Assembly (NCBI GenBank): GCA_009760855.2
Contig: WPIO01000012.1
Coordinates: 4,234,001 to 4,298,000, forward strand
Reading direction: 5' to 3'
Source: Cristatella mucedo
Taxonomy: Eukaryota; Bryozoa; Phylactolaemata; Cristatellidae
Length of the DNA stretch: 64,000 bases
Below the pieces are notes generated by a model, which saw only the letters and a list, made by a program, of their open reading frames with translations, did not search any database and was not told the DNA's origin. Positions 22,778-34,170 of this stretch are shown here, in pieces (position 1 is the first letter of the stretch; the number at the start of each line of letters is the position of its first letter). A program made the position numbers and the translations under genes.

Positions 22778-22871
22778 GTTCTTCACCTCATTGTGATAGC
22801 ACTTTACGAGGACAAAAGAAGGCTTACAGCAGGAGACGACTCTCTGGAGTTTATTTGCATAGCATCCAGGG
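22778..22871 (+). CDS. UBR1/2-like gene, exon 6
   Basis: After a 103-bp intron, this 94-bp exon encodes V-L-H-L-I-V-I-A-L-Y-E-D-K-R-R-L, the direct counterpart of UBR2 V-L-H-L-I-G-M-A-L-Q-E-E-K. It ends in phase 1 before GTACGT. The surrounding frame stays open into both flanking introns, but the exon edges fit both neighbours. Confidence 0.87.
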
Positions 22872-22978
22872 GTACGTACGTATTATCTGGATTCTTATCC
22901 TGTTTGCTCTTTTTACTATATTTATATTATATTTGTATTATGTTATATTTTAATATATCGTACTCTAATGAGTTTCAG

Positions 22979-23050
22979 GAGGCACTACAAGTCTATTGCA
23001 TTTACTGAATGAGATTGCTGGGTCACAATCTATTGAAGATGAACATACAC
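22979..23050 (+). CDS. UBR1/2-like gene, exon 7
   Basis: A 107-bp intron precedes this 72-bp exon. It encodes G-G-T-T-S-L-L-H-L-L-N-E-I-A-G-S-Q-S, matching the family's S-x-L-x-M-L-E-x-L segment. The donor GTGAGC starts at 23051 and leaves phase 1. Confidence 0.72.
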
Positions 23051-23150
23051 GTGAGCTATTATTGTAGGTAATCCGCTATATAGCAGCCATTGAAAACATG
23101 AGAATGACTTGGCACATACAAGGAGCCAATTTCATGGTCGTTCATTGAAG

Positions 23151-23206
23151 AGGCTCAAACAAAAATTAGAACTTTGAAAGCTTCCACAGAAGAAGTAAAA
23201 AAGCGG
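23151..23206 (+). CDS. UBR1/2-like gene, exon 8
   Basis: With acceptor TTGAAG at 23150, this 56-bp exon joins exon 7 in frame through a 100-bp intron and encodes A-Q-T-K-I-R-T-L-K and E-E-V-K-K-R. The family has a charged helical region here. The same frame stays open back to 23123, where an alternative AG would add E-P-I-S-W-S-F-I-E-E, attractive because UBR1/2 have a W-I helix at this point. That start would be in the wrong phase for exon 7. The 3' donor is GTGAGA at 23207. Confidence 0.62.
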
Positions 23207-23458
23207 GTGAGACTTTTCATGACCTAATTTTGTGAAAATACCATTGCATTTGTAGTTCTAATTCCTACAGTTAGGCCAATGACCGTGCTTACTTACTACA
23301 TCATCGGAACATAACTGAACTTTCAATGAGTGTGCGCAGTAAAGCAGTTGGTCAATTTTCCAGCTAAATTTAAGGGTTTAAATATTGTGTTTGTCAATTG
23401 TTCAGCACACACATAAGATTTACACAAATGAAACGCAAGAAATTATGAAATAATATAT

Positions 23459-23484
23459 TTATATATATATATTATGGAAGATAT

Positions 23485-23570
<86 letters not shown>
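23459..23570. repeat. AT / AC / AT compound microsatellite
   Basis: AT run, then AC repeat at about 23486-23536, then AT repeat to about 23569. Several false open frames run across it. Confidence 0.95.
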
Positions 23571-23574
<4 letters not shown>

Positions 23575-25684
23575 TAGTGAGGGAGAGATAAACCCAGAAA
23601 CTAAAGAACATAGATGGTTCCGGTCCATCAGAATTACCGAGATAGGCGTTGAAAAATGATTGAAGAATTGTTAATTTATTTGAAGTTTGCATATTTAAAT
23701 ATAAACTTATTATAAATGCAATCACCAATTTCGGTAGTTTTCAGGTGACTGGAACATGGTCATTAAAATTGTTATGTAAGACTTATTTAAACTGGAAGTA
23801 CCATTCAGCTCAACAAAATAATTTTCTTTGAATCATAACTTAGCCGAACTGAGGTTTTCTGGTGAGTTTTGCGTATATAAGCTACTCAGCCTTAAACGGA
23901 CCCTCAGAAAATAACTTTAGAAAATGACAAAACGTAAAACTTTTCTTGAAATGACACGCCCGTCGAGATCAAACGTCCGACTGGTAGTATACCAAGATCA
24001 TAAAAGAGTAAACCCCCTATCGGCTGGGGCCTAGTCCTGCCTCCACTTCCCTGCCCTGCCCATATCAACAGGCACCAAACGGCATTCCATGGCCCACTCC
24101 TTATTTACTTGGCAGAAACATGTTTACATTGGTATGTTTACATCGGGTCACAAACCAGAAGTGACCGTCGTTCGGCTAGTAGACAAACATTAGGGATAAT
24201 ATATTGAGAATTTACTGCTGCCGGGCCACTATAACTAAGGAGGCCATTATCACTGCACAGCATGAATCCTGGGACAGCTGATCCAGTTCATGTAGCAGCC
24301 ATAGCTCATGTCACTATGGCCGTGATTGCTCCTTTGTTCGGTGGCCAGTCAGCATGGTGACTTGGATGGAACTACCCCGTCGTTAACTGGAAGCCAGTCT
24401 AAAAATGTTGATTCGTTTCTATTCACGGAAATTTATGTGATTTCAAGTTCTCATTTATGTCGGTAATAGTTAGATATTTGTATTGGATAAATCCATTGAG
24501 CCGCCTGGCTACAGCATGGATTGACAGCCTGCTGTATGAGACCTATCATGGATATGTTCTGCTTAGGCTGTATAAGGATCTTGTTAGGTTGACCTATTTC
24601 CAAGATCCAAATTCATCTATTTTTTAATTGATCGTGTGATGAATGCATTTTTTAGTGCTGCCTCTTGGTCATAGCTTGGAGCTCTCAAGTTTATCTGCAA
24701 ATGACAGTCAATGCCTGCTGTCACGTTTGTCATATCTCCTAAAATAATGATCCGATCACCTTAACACTAAGAAAATATGAGTAATTGTAGTTACATAATC
24801 GTTTCAGCCTTCTTGCAAGTATATTGGATCTCAGTAGATAGACTTGTTTTGGTCAAAACTGGCTGTGCTTGTCATGCTAAGCCTTTGTCATCCTTTCCCT
24901 CATATGTCGTAAAAATGTCACAGGTAGGCTAATAGTGACCCGATCAAAGTGAAATTCGAAATACATGCTCGTAAGTATATGTTTCGGAGTTTTAAGGCGA
25001 CATATACAGTAAGGATCTTAATTTTTCGCCATTTACAACCTATGGCAGCTTAAGTAGGCTTCTCTGAGTGCTATCCCAGCAGTTGTCCTTGGTACCTCAT
25101 CTATTGTACAACTTGGTCGATACTAGGCAGATCTGTGTGAAATTTGGTATAAACGTGGGGCTCAACTGTTTTCACGTTCACCCCTGTGCATCTATGCATG
25201 ATGGGTGTGTATAAATATAATATGCCTGTCACAAAATGTACCTGAGCTGTGGTCGTGATGACAATCAACACTTTGAGATGTCAATTTTTTTTTAGATTTT
25301 TTGTGGTGGGGTTAGCTTGGAGTCAAGTGACATGCATCTTTTGAGCGGTTAGCCATATGTCTATAATGACTGGTAGTAAATTTGGGCGATTTGGTGGTAA
25401 AGCCATTTATGACTGAGCTGCAGTGCTGTACCTGACCTTGGACTTTTACAGGTCATCAGAATGTCAACTCGGCAGCTATATCACATTAAACGATAGCTTA
25501 TGTCACCATTGTTCTTTGTGCAAACCTTCGTGCCATTCATTTTATTGGTCTTTCTAAGATATTATTAAATGTGCTTTGGGGGGACTGCTCACAATATTAG
25601 TGGCCAATTTTCGGGAGATAACTCCCACTACTGGCTGCAATACTGAACTGAACCGTTTTGTTTGCCATTAACGACACCTATATC
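23571..25684. other. intron sequence, nothing recognised
   Basis: Part of the 9.6-kb intron after UBR exon 8. Base composition is mixed and there is no recognisable coding or repeat family; it may hold an old uncharacterised repeat. Confidence 0.45.
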
Positions 25685-27205
25685 TCGTATCCTTAATTAT
25701 ATTGAAACATCAAACCTTGCTAGTAAGTTCCAGTTTGCCTTAAAACCTAATCGCTCCACAGAGTCAGCAATGAATAGGGTAGACAACGACCTACTTAAGA
25801 ATGCAGATATGGGTTGAGTGTCTCTGCTTGATTTGCTTGATCTGTGGGCAGCTTTTGATGCCACCGATCACAAAGTTCTTCTAGAGATCCTCTCATCTCG
25901 CCTGGGCATCATTGGCACTGCTCTGCAATGGTTCAGGTCCAATCTCAGTGGGAGACTCCCGAGTATTGACTTGAATGGACAAAGATCTTCTGAAGTGCCT
26001 CTGAAATATGGAGTACCTCAGGGCTCCGTGCTAGGTCTGATTCGTGTCACGGTTTATATTCTCCCTCTTGCTAACGTTATTGCTAAGCACAATCTAGGAT
26101 TTCACTTCTGTGGGGATGACACTCATTTGTACGTTTGCTTTGATTTCTCCCAGCTTTCGAGCACGTCAAATTCTCTAATCTCAATTGATGCATGCATTGA
26201 TGACATCAGCACATGGATGGCAGCAATTTTTCTTAAACTAAACTATGATACAACTAACTTACTAGTTATGAGCAAACCCAGTGCGATTCAAAGATTGGAA
26301 AGGCTGACTTTCAAAGTTGGCTCTGCCAGCATATCTCCCGTTGAATCAGCTCGAAATCTAGGTGTAATATTCCAAAGCGACCTCTCGTTAGACGACCAGA
26401 TCAGCTCCACAGTCATATCTGCCCATTTTCAGCTTCATAACATTCCTAAAATTTGGGCTTGAATAGATAAGGATACCACGTCCAAGTTGGTCCATGCATT
26501 CGTGACATCTCGTCTCGACTTCTGCAGCTCACTGCTTACTGGCCTACCTGCACGTGCCATCAGGCAATTGCAGCTGGTGCAAAACTCTGCACCTAAACTT
26601 GTCTGTCGTGAGCGTCTCAGTTGCCACATAACGCCACTTCTCGCCGACCTGCACTGGACACCAGTCAAGCAACGGATTGACTTCAAGGTTTTGTCGCTCA
26701 CTTTTAGGTCCCTTCATTCTATGGCTCCAGCCAGTCTCTCAAATATACTACCCCATCAGGTCAAGCATCGTACCACCTGCTTTTCGGAATCTAACAGTCT
26801 AGAAATACCTCGTACATACCTAAATTCCTTTGGAGACCATGCATTTAGTTCCTGTTCTCCTGCAGCCTGGAACTCCCTCCCGACCTGCGTCAGATCGATC
26901 CCCAACCTGACCACATTAAAAAAGAATTTTAAAACATACCTATTTGGGACAGCACTTAGTGGGTCCCTGTGATTCGTCCTTGATGTGCGTATTGGTGCTG
27001 ACACTGTGCATTCTGCAGCTAACCACATTTGCATGCTGACCCTGTGCATGTCGCCCCTAACCATATTATTCACTTTTTTTAGGCTTGATTTTACTTAGAA
27101 TTCAATCGCATTTCACTTGGCAGCAAATGTAAACAGCATAGAAAGAGAATAAGTTCTCTGAGGGCGCTTTTTAAAGTGCACTATTATTATTGTTATTATT
27201 AATTA
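25685..27205 (+). mobile_element. family A LINE, 5'-truncated, RT to 3' end
   Basis: It starts within the RT, at sequence equivalent to the minus strand near 18920. Frames 25818-26462 and 26487-26972 carry L-L-D-L-W-A-A-F-D-A-T-D-H, G-V-P-Q-G-S-V-L-G, F-C-G-D-D-T (Y-A-D-D changed to C-G-D-D) and the C-terminal block ending L-S-G-S-L. The 3' UTR and ATT tail reach about 27205. One stop at 26461 separates the two frames. Confidence 0.86.
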
Positions 27206-29310
27206 AGATATCAAGACTTAGATCGCCGTATTTGAAAAAAAAACCTAGTGAGTTATCTATGCTCTCGGTGATTAAATACATAAATATAAAATTTTATTGA
27301 ATTACTAAAACATGTTTCATTTTTAATTATCTCGTACCAAAGAGTTCGTATTTTTGTCCATTTTACATTTAGAAACTCTCCCGAACTGGTTTACAATCTC
27401 AATAGTGACCATTTTTGCAGCATCCTAAAAATCTCATAAATCATCATACCGAAGAAACAATAACAGTAATCTCAGTTATTTTTTAATCCATGCACATTTG
27501 CAGTCTGATTACTTTTTATAGTCCAAGAAAATAAAAGTGTACACCCTCCTAGGGTACTGCTTATAGCTATACTAATTACAAAATAACGTTAAATTGATGT
27601 AATGTGATTATGTATGTGACATAAAAAAAACACTGAATGTCTCTCAGAGAGCTTGAGAAAATCCCGTTTTGTATAAAACTGTGATTGTTCAAATACATCA
27701 CTTAGGGATTATATTTAAAGTTAACAACAGTTATCAAAGCTTTTTCAGCAATTAAAAACCTAGCTTAACTTTAAGATTTTAATAATTGACACTATGGTTA
27801 AGATTTTTTAACAGCTGCCAATGCCCATTTTAATTATATGTATCCCAGACTAATTAACATGACATAATCCTAGTCTGGAGACCATGGACACACAGTTCAA
27901 ATAAAACTAATAAGTATTTCGGGAGCAGTCGAAGATAACAATAATAGTTTAAGTAAATTGGGATGTTATCACTACTTTATCACCTGTTATTGGTTATATT
28001 TAATTCCAAACAGCCAAGTGATTATGTTATCTTGAGAGACGGTTATTTCAATTTAATTTTCGTTCAGTTTAGAAAAGATTTTAGCAGCCGGATTGTTTAT
28101 CATCTTTATTTTAATTGTGAACTTCAAGTGGCAAAGGGGAACTCTTTCTAAAACTCTTCCGGCGATGCCTTCAGGTGAATTAGCGATAGACTCTTCGTGA
28201 TTTGACAAATATTACTTAAACCAAACCAGGTCATCAGACGCCACTCAGCCGATAGCTCAAGCTGGGACTGATCTGTACAACTCTTTTTTCGGTGGTACAC
28301 ATCATGTAATTGGTTATCCAGAGGTTTGAGTTTCAATTTTAAGATTGCACATTCAGTCCGATTGAACTGTTTACAGTAGCATAGTTTTTCAATGCCTGCT
28401 ATTAGTGAAAATCCTTTCAAGGCTTGAATAGTTTATTTAAACGTAGGTAGCGACATTGCGGCAAAAATGATGAAAATATCTTTAATAAGGTCTCAAGTAG
28501 CGTCTTACTATTTATATTTGAATGGCAGTTTGTTGAGGTATGCCAATGAACAATTCTTTAATTTTTGAATTTTGAAGATTTGTTGACTAGGATGACAATC
28601 TTTCTGGTAATAAGTTGTCTTTGAAATAGTAAAAAGATTGCCTACCATCTTATATATCTGCTCGTACATGGAAACTCTAAGAATTTTTATGTAAGACTAT
28701 ATGAATGGAAGCATGTTTGCCTGTTGGGTTTTTCACATATTTCGCAATAGCATTGAGATAATCGGCCAAGTCCGGATTCATGTAATCAATTACTTGCACG
28801 TCAGAAAAATTTAGACAATTTCTCTGCATCAAGGCTTTTAAAGTTAACCTTGTCCAACTCCACCTTCCATGTAAATGTAACCTAACTGTATTTGTAAGTG
28901 ATTCTTTCTAACGATCTGATGCATGCAGTGTGAACATATCGAAGTCACTGGCACATAAGTCAGCCGTAAGCTCTCGATCAATAACGTAGTTACAACTTTG
29001 AGTGACATGATGCAAGCTTCAAGACTAAACTAAAGTTCGCACAATAGCAAAAATTAGATTCCTCTACTGCAGCAAGTCTCAATGTGAAATTCAAGCTCTT
29101 CTGAAATAATTATTGACCTATCCCTCAGTAGCATTTTGGAGAAACTCCTTCCACTCTTCTATGAAGAAGCCAGACACAATGCTTCATGCCCTATTGTAAG
29201 AGACATTGTCTTTAGTAGGGAATTGCCGAAAGCTGATTTTATGGCTGGGCCAACACTTAAGGTGCTACGGGCAAACTTTTCAAAAAAACGTAAGAAATTA
29301 CTAACTGCTC
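27206..29310. other. AT-rich intron sequence
   Basis: No coding similarity was seen in the short frames near 27963 or 28148. No RNA gene or repeat family was recognised. Confidence 0.45.
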
Positions 29311-30595
29311 AATAATAATAATGCACTTGATAAAGCGCCCTCAGAGAACTTCTACGCGCTTTACATTTACTGCAAATGGAAATGCGATTGAATGGTGTGC
29401 TCAATCGTGTTTAATAAACCAGCAAAATGAATAACATGGTTAGGGGTGACATGCACAGGGTCAGCCTGCAAATGTGGTTAGTGGCAGCATGCACAGTGTC
29501 AGCACACATAAGCACATCAAGGACTAACCACAGGGCCCCACTCAATGCTGTCCGAAATAGATGCATTTTTCATTTCCTTTTAAATGTGCTCAGGTCAGGA
29601 GATGTTCTGACGCAGGTCGGGAGGGAGTTCCAGGCTTTGGGAGCATACGAACTAAATGCACGGTCTCCAAAGGATTTAAGGTTTATCAAAGTATTTGTAA
29701 ATCGTCGACAGCAGTATTTTTGGATTGTGCATATGTGATTCAACAATGTTTCTACTAAAGCTAGACTTGGTCTTTCCTAGGATCGATTGGTACGACCTAC
29801 AGCAGTCTTCTTATGCCTGTCGATGGACAGTCAGTCCTGATCTTGTGTTTGCCTTTTTAAGCTTTTGCTTAGTAGACCTGGCTAGTTTAATAACTGTGCT
29901 CAGCCATTGGCCGTCTGGGCGGGGGCACACAATCGTCTTGGTCAGAGGTGCAAACTCGTCAAGCGAGTCATCTAGTGGTGTTGTAGCTATCTACCAATGG
30001 TTAAAGATCGGAGGGAGGACTGGGCAGCAGAGGTGAAGCAGATATTCTCGCATGGACAGCACCGAATTCATGGGTCCTGAGGTTCTGCTATTCACAGGTT
30101 ATTTTAAAGGAGGAGCTGGGCACACATGGTAGATTGAATTAGATCTGCATGTGGTCAGATAAGCAGGATTTGGTGATAATTGGTGATGACAAACTGCAGT
30201 TACATGAAAAAACCTGGCCGAATTTGTGACCCTTGATATGAGTAGGGCCATGCACACGAGTCACAAAAGTTAATGAGTCAGTCAGTGCAGGAAATTCGGT
30301 GCCGAAAGAGTCAGATAAGTTATTATAGTGAACGTTGAAATCACCCATAACGAGGAAGGATTGGTTTCTTACACGCAGAATCAAAATGAGATCGGAGAAA
30401 TCTCAGATAAAGGAGGATTTGGTACCTGGTGGGCGATAGACTACTGCCACTATCGGTAGCGTAATTTTGGATGAGACCAGGACAATTGATTCAAAAGACT
30501 GCTTTGACGGTACTGCAAATGGGTTGAATTTCACTTTCGAGTGCATGATGACAGCAACTCCACCTCCAGTTTTGATCTATCTAGGGGTGTGACAG

Positions 30596-31764
30596 TGTAA
30601 CCGAGCAGATACTCGTCCCACGGTTCTGTACTGGTCGACGGTGTAGTGCCGTTCTGCAGTGTGATTAAAACACAGGCGTCCACAACCGGGTGCCGAAAGC
30701 AGCAGTTTATTGTGGGCCTGTTGGTAGTGGTTATGTGCCGGCCCAAGTGCTTTTTGTGGTGGGCACCGGACCGATGGAGCTAACTGAGCGAACTACCGAA
30801 GCCCGATTATAATATACTACCCTATGGGTTTATGCAGTGCCAACCGGACCGACTGAGTTAATTGGGTGAGAACTCCCGAAGCCAGTCTACAATAAGCCAC
30901 CACACGCTGGCATTGCTGGCATTGGTCCCGTCCCGGAAGGCAGACAGCTACAGCACCTAAAAATATGAGCAGCTACCTGAGTAGTCGGCAGAAACCGCTC
31001 AGTTTAAGTTGCACTCTAAAGTTCTCTAATCCTTTATTCACCAGTAACTCTTTGCCCTTCCAGAAAGAGAGAGCCCCAACTGCTCTGCTGTGTGTTTACT
31101 TCCTCAAAGCCCCTCTCTCCCTGGTCGACTCCGATAATTCATCGACCACAACTGTGCACTGGCCGACCCTGATGGTGAATCCACCATCTGGCCACTGGTG
31201 GGTTACTGGCCTGTGTCCATGCCACATCACAGGCTCATCAGAGGAGCCAACATGGAATACATACATACACACGTACATACGAACTACACACTCTACTGTT
31301 CGTTGCCACAGGTTCGACTCTCCTGCTCTCGAGGCTTAGTCTCTGATCGAATACAAAACTACAGCCCTGAGCTGTGCCAGTCATGTCATTTATGCTCTCT
31401 CCCTCTCCGCCCTCTTGACCTTGAGCTTAGGTGCTACTTTGTCGGATCCTAGCTCTCAGTGTCCATCCTCAGTATCAGCTTCTGCCTGTAATTTATTAGA
31501 TGGCTCCTCAGCCAGCTTGCCCTCTTTGTCTAATAGAGCATAGTAGTTGGTCCACGTCATGACCGCTTTTTGTCTCACCAAGCTCCTTTCTGACCTGAGC
31601 AGATCTAGATGTCAAACTGACACCTCTCTCTGTTTCCGGTTAACTAATGTATCCCCCTACCCAATTCTTCTTTGCTAGTCCACCCGCTACCTATGGTTTG
31701 CTTTAGAGCCCTAGTCAACCTCACTAAGGCAAGGGCTAGTATCGCGGCTAACCTGAGAGCTGCA
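30596..31764 (-). mobile_element. probable solo LTR (1169 bp), orientation minus
   Basis: Comparison with 20436-20460 shows that this block is an insertion in the family A endonuclease. It starts TG and ends CA. On the minus strand AATAAA occurs about 110 bp before a CGGTTACA end, the layout of an LTR poly(A) signal and 3' edge. The flanks ACAG (30592-30595) and CCAG (31765-31768) look like a 4-bp target duplication with one change. No internal protein-coding part is present. Confidence 0.6.
30755..30915. repeat. two imperfect tandem copies of about 80 bp inside the LTR
   Basis: Both copies share ACCGGACCGA, then GAG(C/T)TAA, CCGAAGCC and a TATAAT/TACAAT end. Period about 79-80 bp. Confidence 0.6.
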
Positions 31765-32090
31765 CCAGTGCAAAAGAACGAGAAACCAGATGAGGTTGTG
31801 TCTTTAATTGTCGGGAAGTTGATCGATTTTAGCCAAAAATCAGTTAGGGCGAGCAGGTCGATACCATTTTCAGAAATAAGGTCGCATATTATCAAAAGCT
31901 TATAGCTCATTGAGCGAGGATTTTAAAGGCAAGCATTAAGTCTGGCCGATGAAGTTACAACAGGCTTGATTACCACTAAGTTAGAGAGCTTTACAGTGAC
32001 GCATGTGGGGGAGCATGCTGAGAGGTTCGAGACAATGCTAGGAATACTAAACGAGCGGGTACTCAGCTCCCGGTTCTCGTCCAACGACCC

Positions 32091-32839
32091 ACGTCTGGAT
32101 ATAGTCGTGCAGCATGGATATAGTCGTGCCGCATAGATGTACATAGTCGTGCCACATGGATATACAAGATCTGATTGATTGATTGATTGATACAAGATTG
32201 AGTCAAATACTCAGATAACAGTGCATGCCGTCATCTACGTCTCGGTCAGCAGGTAGGCATCAAGCTTATCCCCTAAACTGGCATGCAGGCTGGGCAGCAA
32301 GTAGCAATTACTGCAGTAACATCAGACCACTAAAACTTTGATCAGCTTCCTTTAAAGCTCATGCAAAGTCCTTGCAAACGAGTTAAATTCTTTGATGGCA
32401 CTATAAACGCATATTATTTTTTATTGAGGTTTACGTCAGAAAATTAGAAAATTTGGTAACTCGTTAAATTTTAAATGGTTGCCTGTTACTGCATCATTTC
32501 ACCCTGCTATTCGGACCGCAAATATATAATTAAAAATTGCTCTCAGAAATAGATAAAACCAACCCTTTTCTGTTACGGTCACTACAATATAAGATCAGTT
32601 TTTAACTTATTGCCAAGACTGTTTCATGACCTAATTAGTCATACAACTACTGCAATATTCGTTTAAATATTTACAGGTAATCACATTTTGAGACAGGGTA
32701 GTTAAGCAGCTTCTATTCTCACGCCATCAATTTCTTGACTACGTGTGTCGGCTAAATAAATATTATTTTAAGGAATTAATGAATTCCAACAAAATATGCG
32801 AAGTTTTCAATGAATTGTTTGTATTATTAAATATTTCAG
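32091..32839. other. intron sequence before UBR exon 9
   Basis: It includes a GATT tetranucleotide run at about 32172-32190. Nothing else was recognised. Confidence 0.5.
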
Positions 32840-32925
32840 AGAGCAGTGTTAAGTAAGAGTATTCTTTTAAAGACAAAAGTAGATACTTCTAAACTACTTG
32901 AGGCGACAATTCGCTTGGGAGAAAC
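32840..32925 (+). CDS. UBR1/2-like gene, exon 9
   Basis: Acceptor TTTCAG ends at 32839 and donor GTAAGT starts at 32926. The 86 bp are open in phase 0 and end in phase 2. They encode a lysine- and leucine-rich stretch (R-A-V-L-S-K-S-I-L-L-K-T-K). This is where UBR1/2 carry a basic coiled helix ahead of the RING. Sequence similarity is low; the call rests on order, phase and good splice sites. Confidence 0.68.
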
Positions 32926-33589
32926 GTAAGTTGTCATCCCTTGTTGTGACTAGTGTATGATTATGCAGTTTTGACTATTAACATTTATTTTACCGATTTT
33001 GTATAATTTGCGTCACTGAATTAAACTGCTTGCGTTTCTGTTGTCAAATATTATCACTGTTGTGACATTTTGCCCGCTTTTATACTGCTACTTGGTAGGC
33101 AGAAAAGCTACCTTTGTCCTTCCGAAAAGAAGGATAGGCTATTTTAAGACTAAATTTTCACAAGAAGCCTCGTGTATAGATTATTACAGGTATAAGTTTC
33201 ATAAATCCGAAATGCAGTGTTATCTGTAAAACCATGTCACTGGGATGAATTTATTCCCTTCATCGAAAGCCTTAACTGTTGGAAGACCCAATATTTTACT
33301 TTACGAATTAATTACCAACTTCAATATATTATTATTGCCTCTGTCGTGGTTATCTGAGAGTTGCAAGAGGCTATCGTCGAGATTTATCGGCGATTATCTG
33401 GATAGGACACTTAGGTCACCTTTTTCGCTAAAGTTTTGGTACGCTTCCTGACAAATACTATACATAAAAAATAGTAAATCAAAACTATAATAGTGATTTT
33501 TAAAATCTACAATACCCTTTGAGGACTAAATCTATTTTTGTGCTCAATGTAGATAAGATATTACGGAAGAAAGATAATGTTTTACTAAA

Positions 33590-34170
33590 ATGCTATAAAA
33601 TGCTCTACAGTGTTAGAGGCACAAGGCACTGTGCTAACAGTTAATATGCGGTCAATACTAGCATGCACGGTGTCAGCAGTTTTAAGCAAGGAAAGTCTTT
33701 ACATCAAGGACACGATTAATATAACGATAAAAAGGTACGTTTTTATGCCATTAGTCAGGGTATGTAATTACATCATTCAGAATTGAGTTACAGTCTTTGA
33801 TAGCATCCAAACGTAAGACATAGTCCTCAAAGAATCAGCGGTTCTTGCCAGGTGTGACATCGTGATTACAGTTAGAAATTCAGGTTGCATGATGGCTAGC
33901 CTTGTAGCTTAGCAGTTAAAAGTCACCTGTGATGGCGAATAGGTAACCATGACCTAAAAGAGATTGGCTTCTAGGTGAAAATACTCAGCTGCTTCACCGG
34001 GAGCCAGTACATGTCAGCCTGAAGTAATGGGACCTGGCAATAGCTAAGGTCATAAAAGCATAACTGCAAAGTTCCCAGCACAAACGGAAGCTGCTGGCTG
34101 CACATGCCAGTTGATCAAAAAACACAGAGCTACGGAAGAGAAAACAGGTTGCTACAAAAAAGATGATACA
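33590..34170 (-). mobile_element. strongly decayed family A fragment
   Basis: Scattered similarity on the minus strand to the family A 3' UTR (GCATGCACGGTGTCAGCA near 33661) and to the coding tail. Identity is low. Confidence 0.35.

Larger units (their letters stand above)
29311..32090 (-). mobile_element. family A LINE with RT deleted and an LTR inserted, minus strand
   Basis: ATT tail, 3' UTR and C-terminal tail are at 29311-29695. Around 29700 the sequence jumps straight to the linker (equal to 19415 onward), so about 1.6 kb including the whole RT is missing. The endonuclease region follows at 30130-30592 and 31769-31910, split by 30596-31764, and the region upstream of it reaches about 32090 (homologous to 20490-20770). 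Confidence 0.8.

Noticed and set aside
23443-23728. Open frames rich in V-C or Y-I repeats
   Set aside because: Translations of AC/AT microsatellites, not genes. The same holds for 2594-2806, 37671-38039, 39121-39495 and 42550-42771.
30965-31452. 124- and 84-codon frames
   Set aside because: They lie inside the probable LTR and show no known domain.
32172-32190. Short GATT tandem run considered as a CRISPR-like or satellite signal
   Set aside because: A simple tetranucleotide run; no spacers and no array anywhere in the window.
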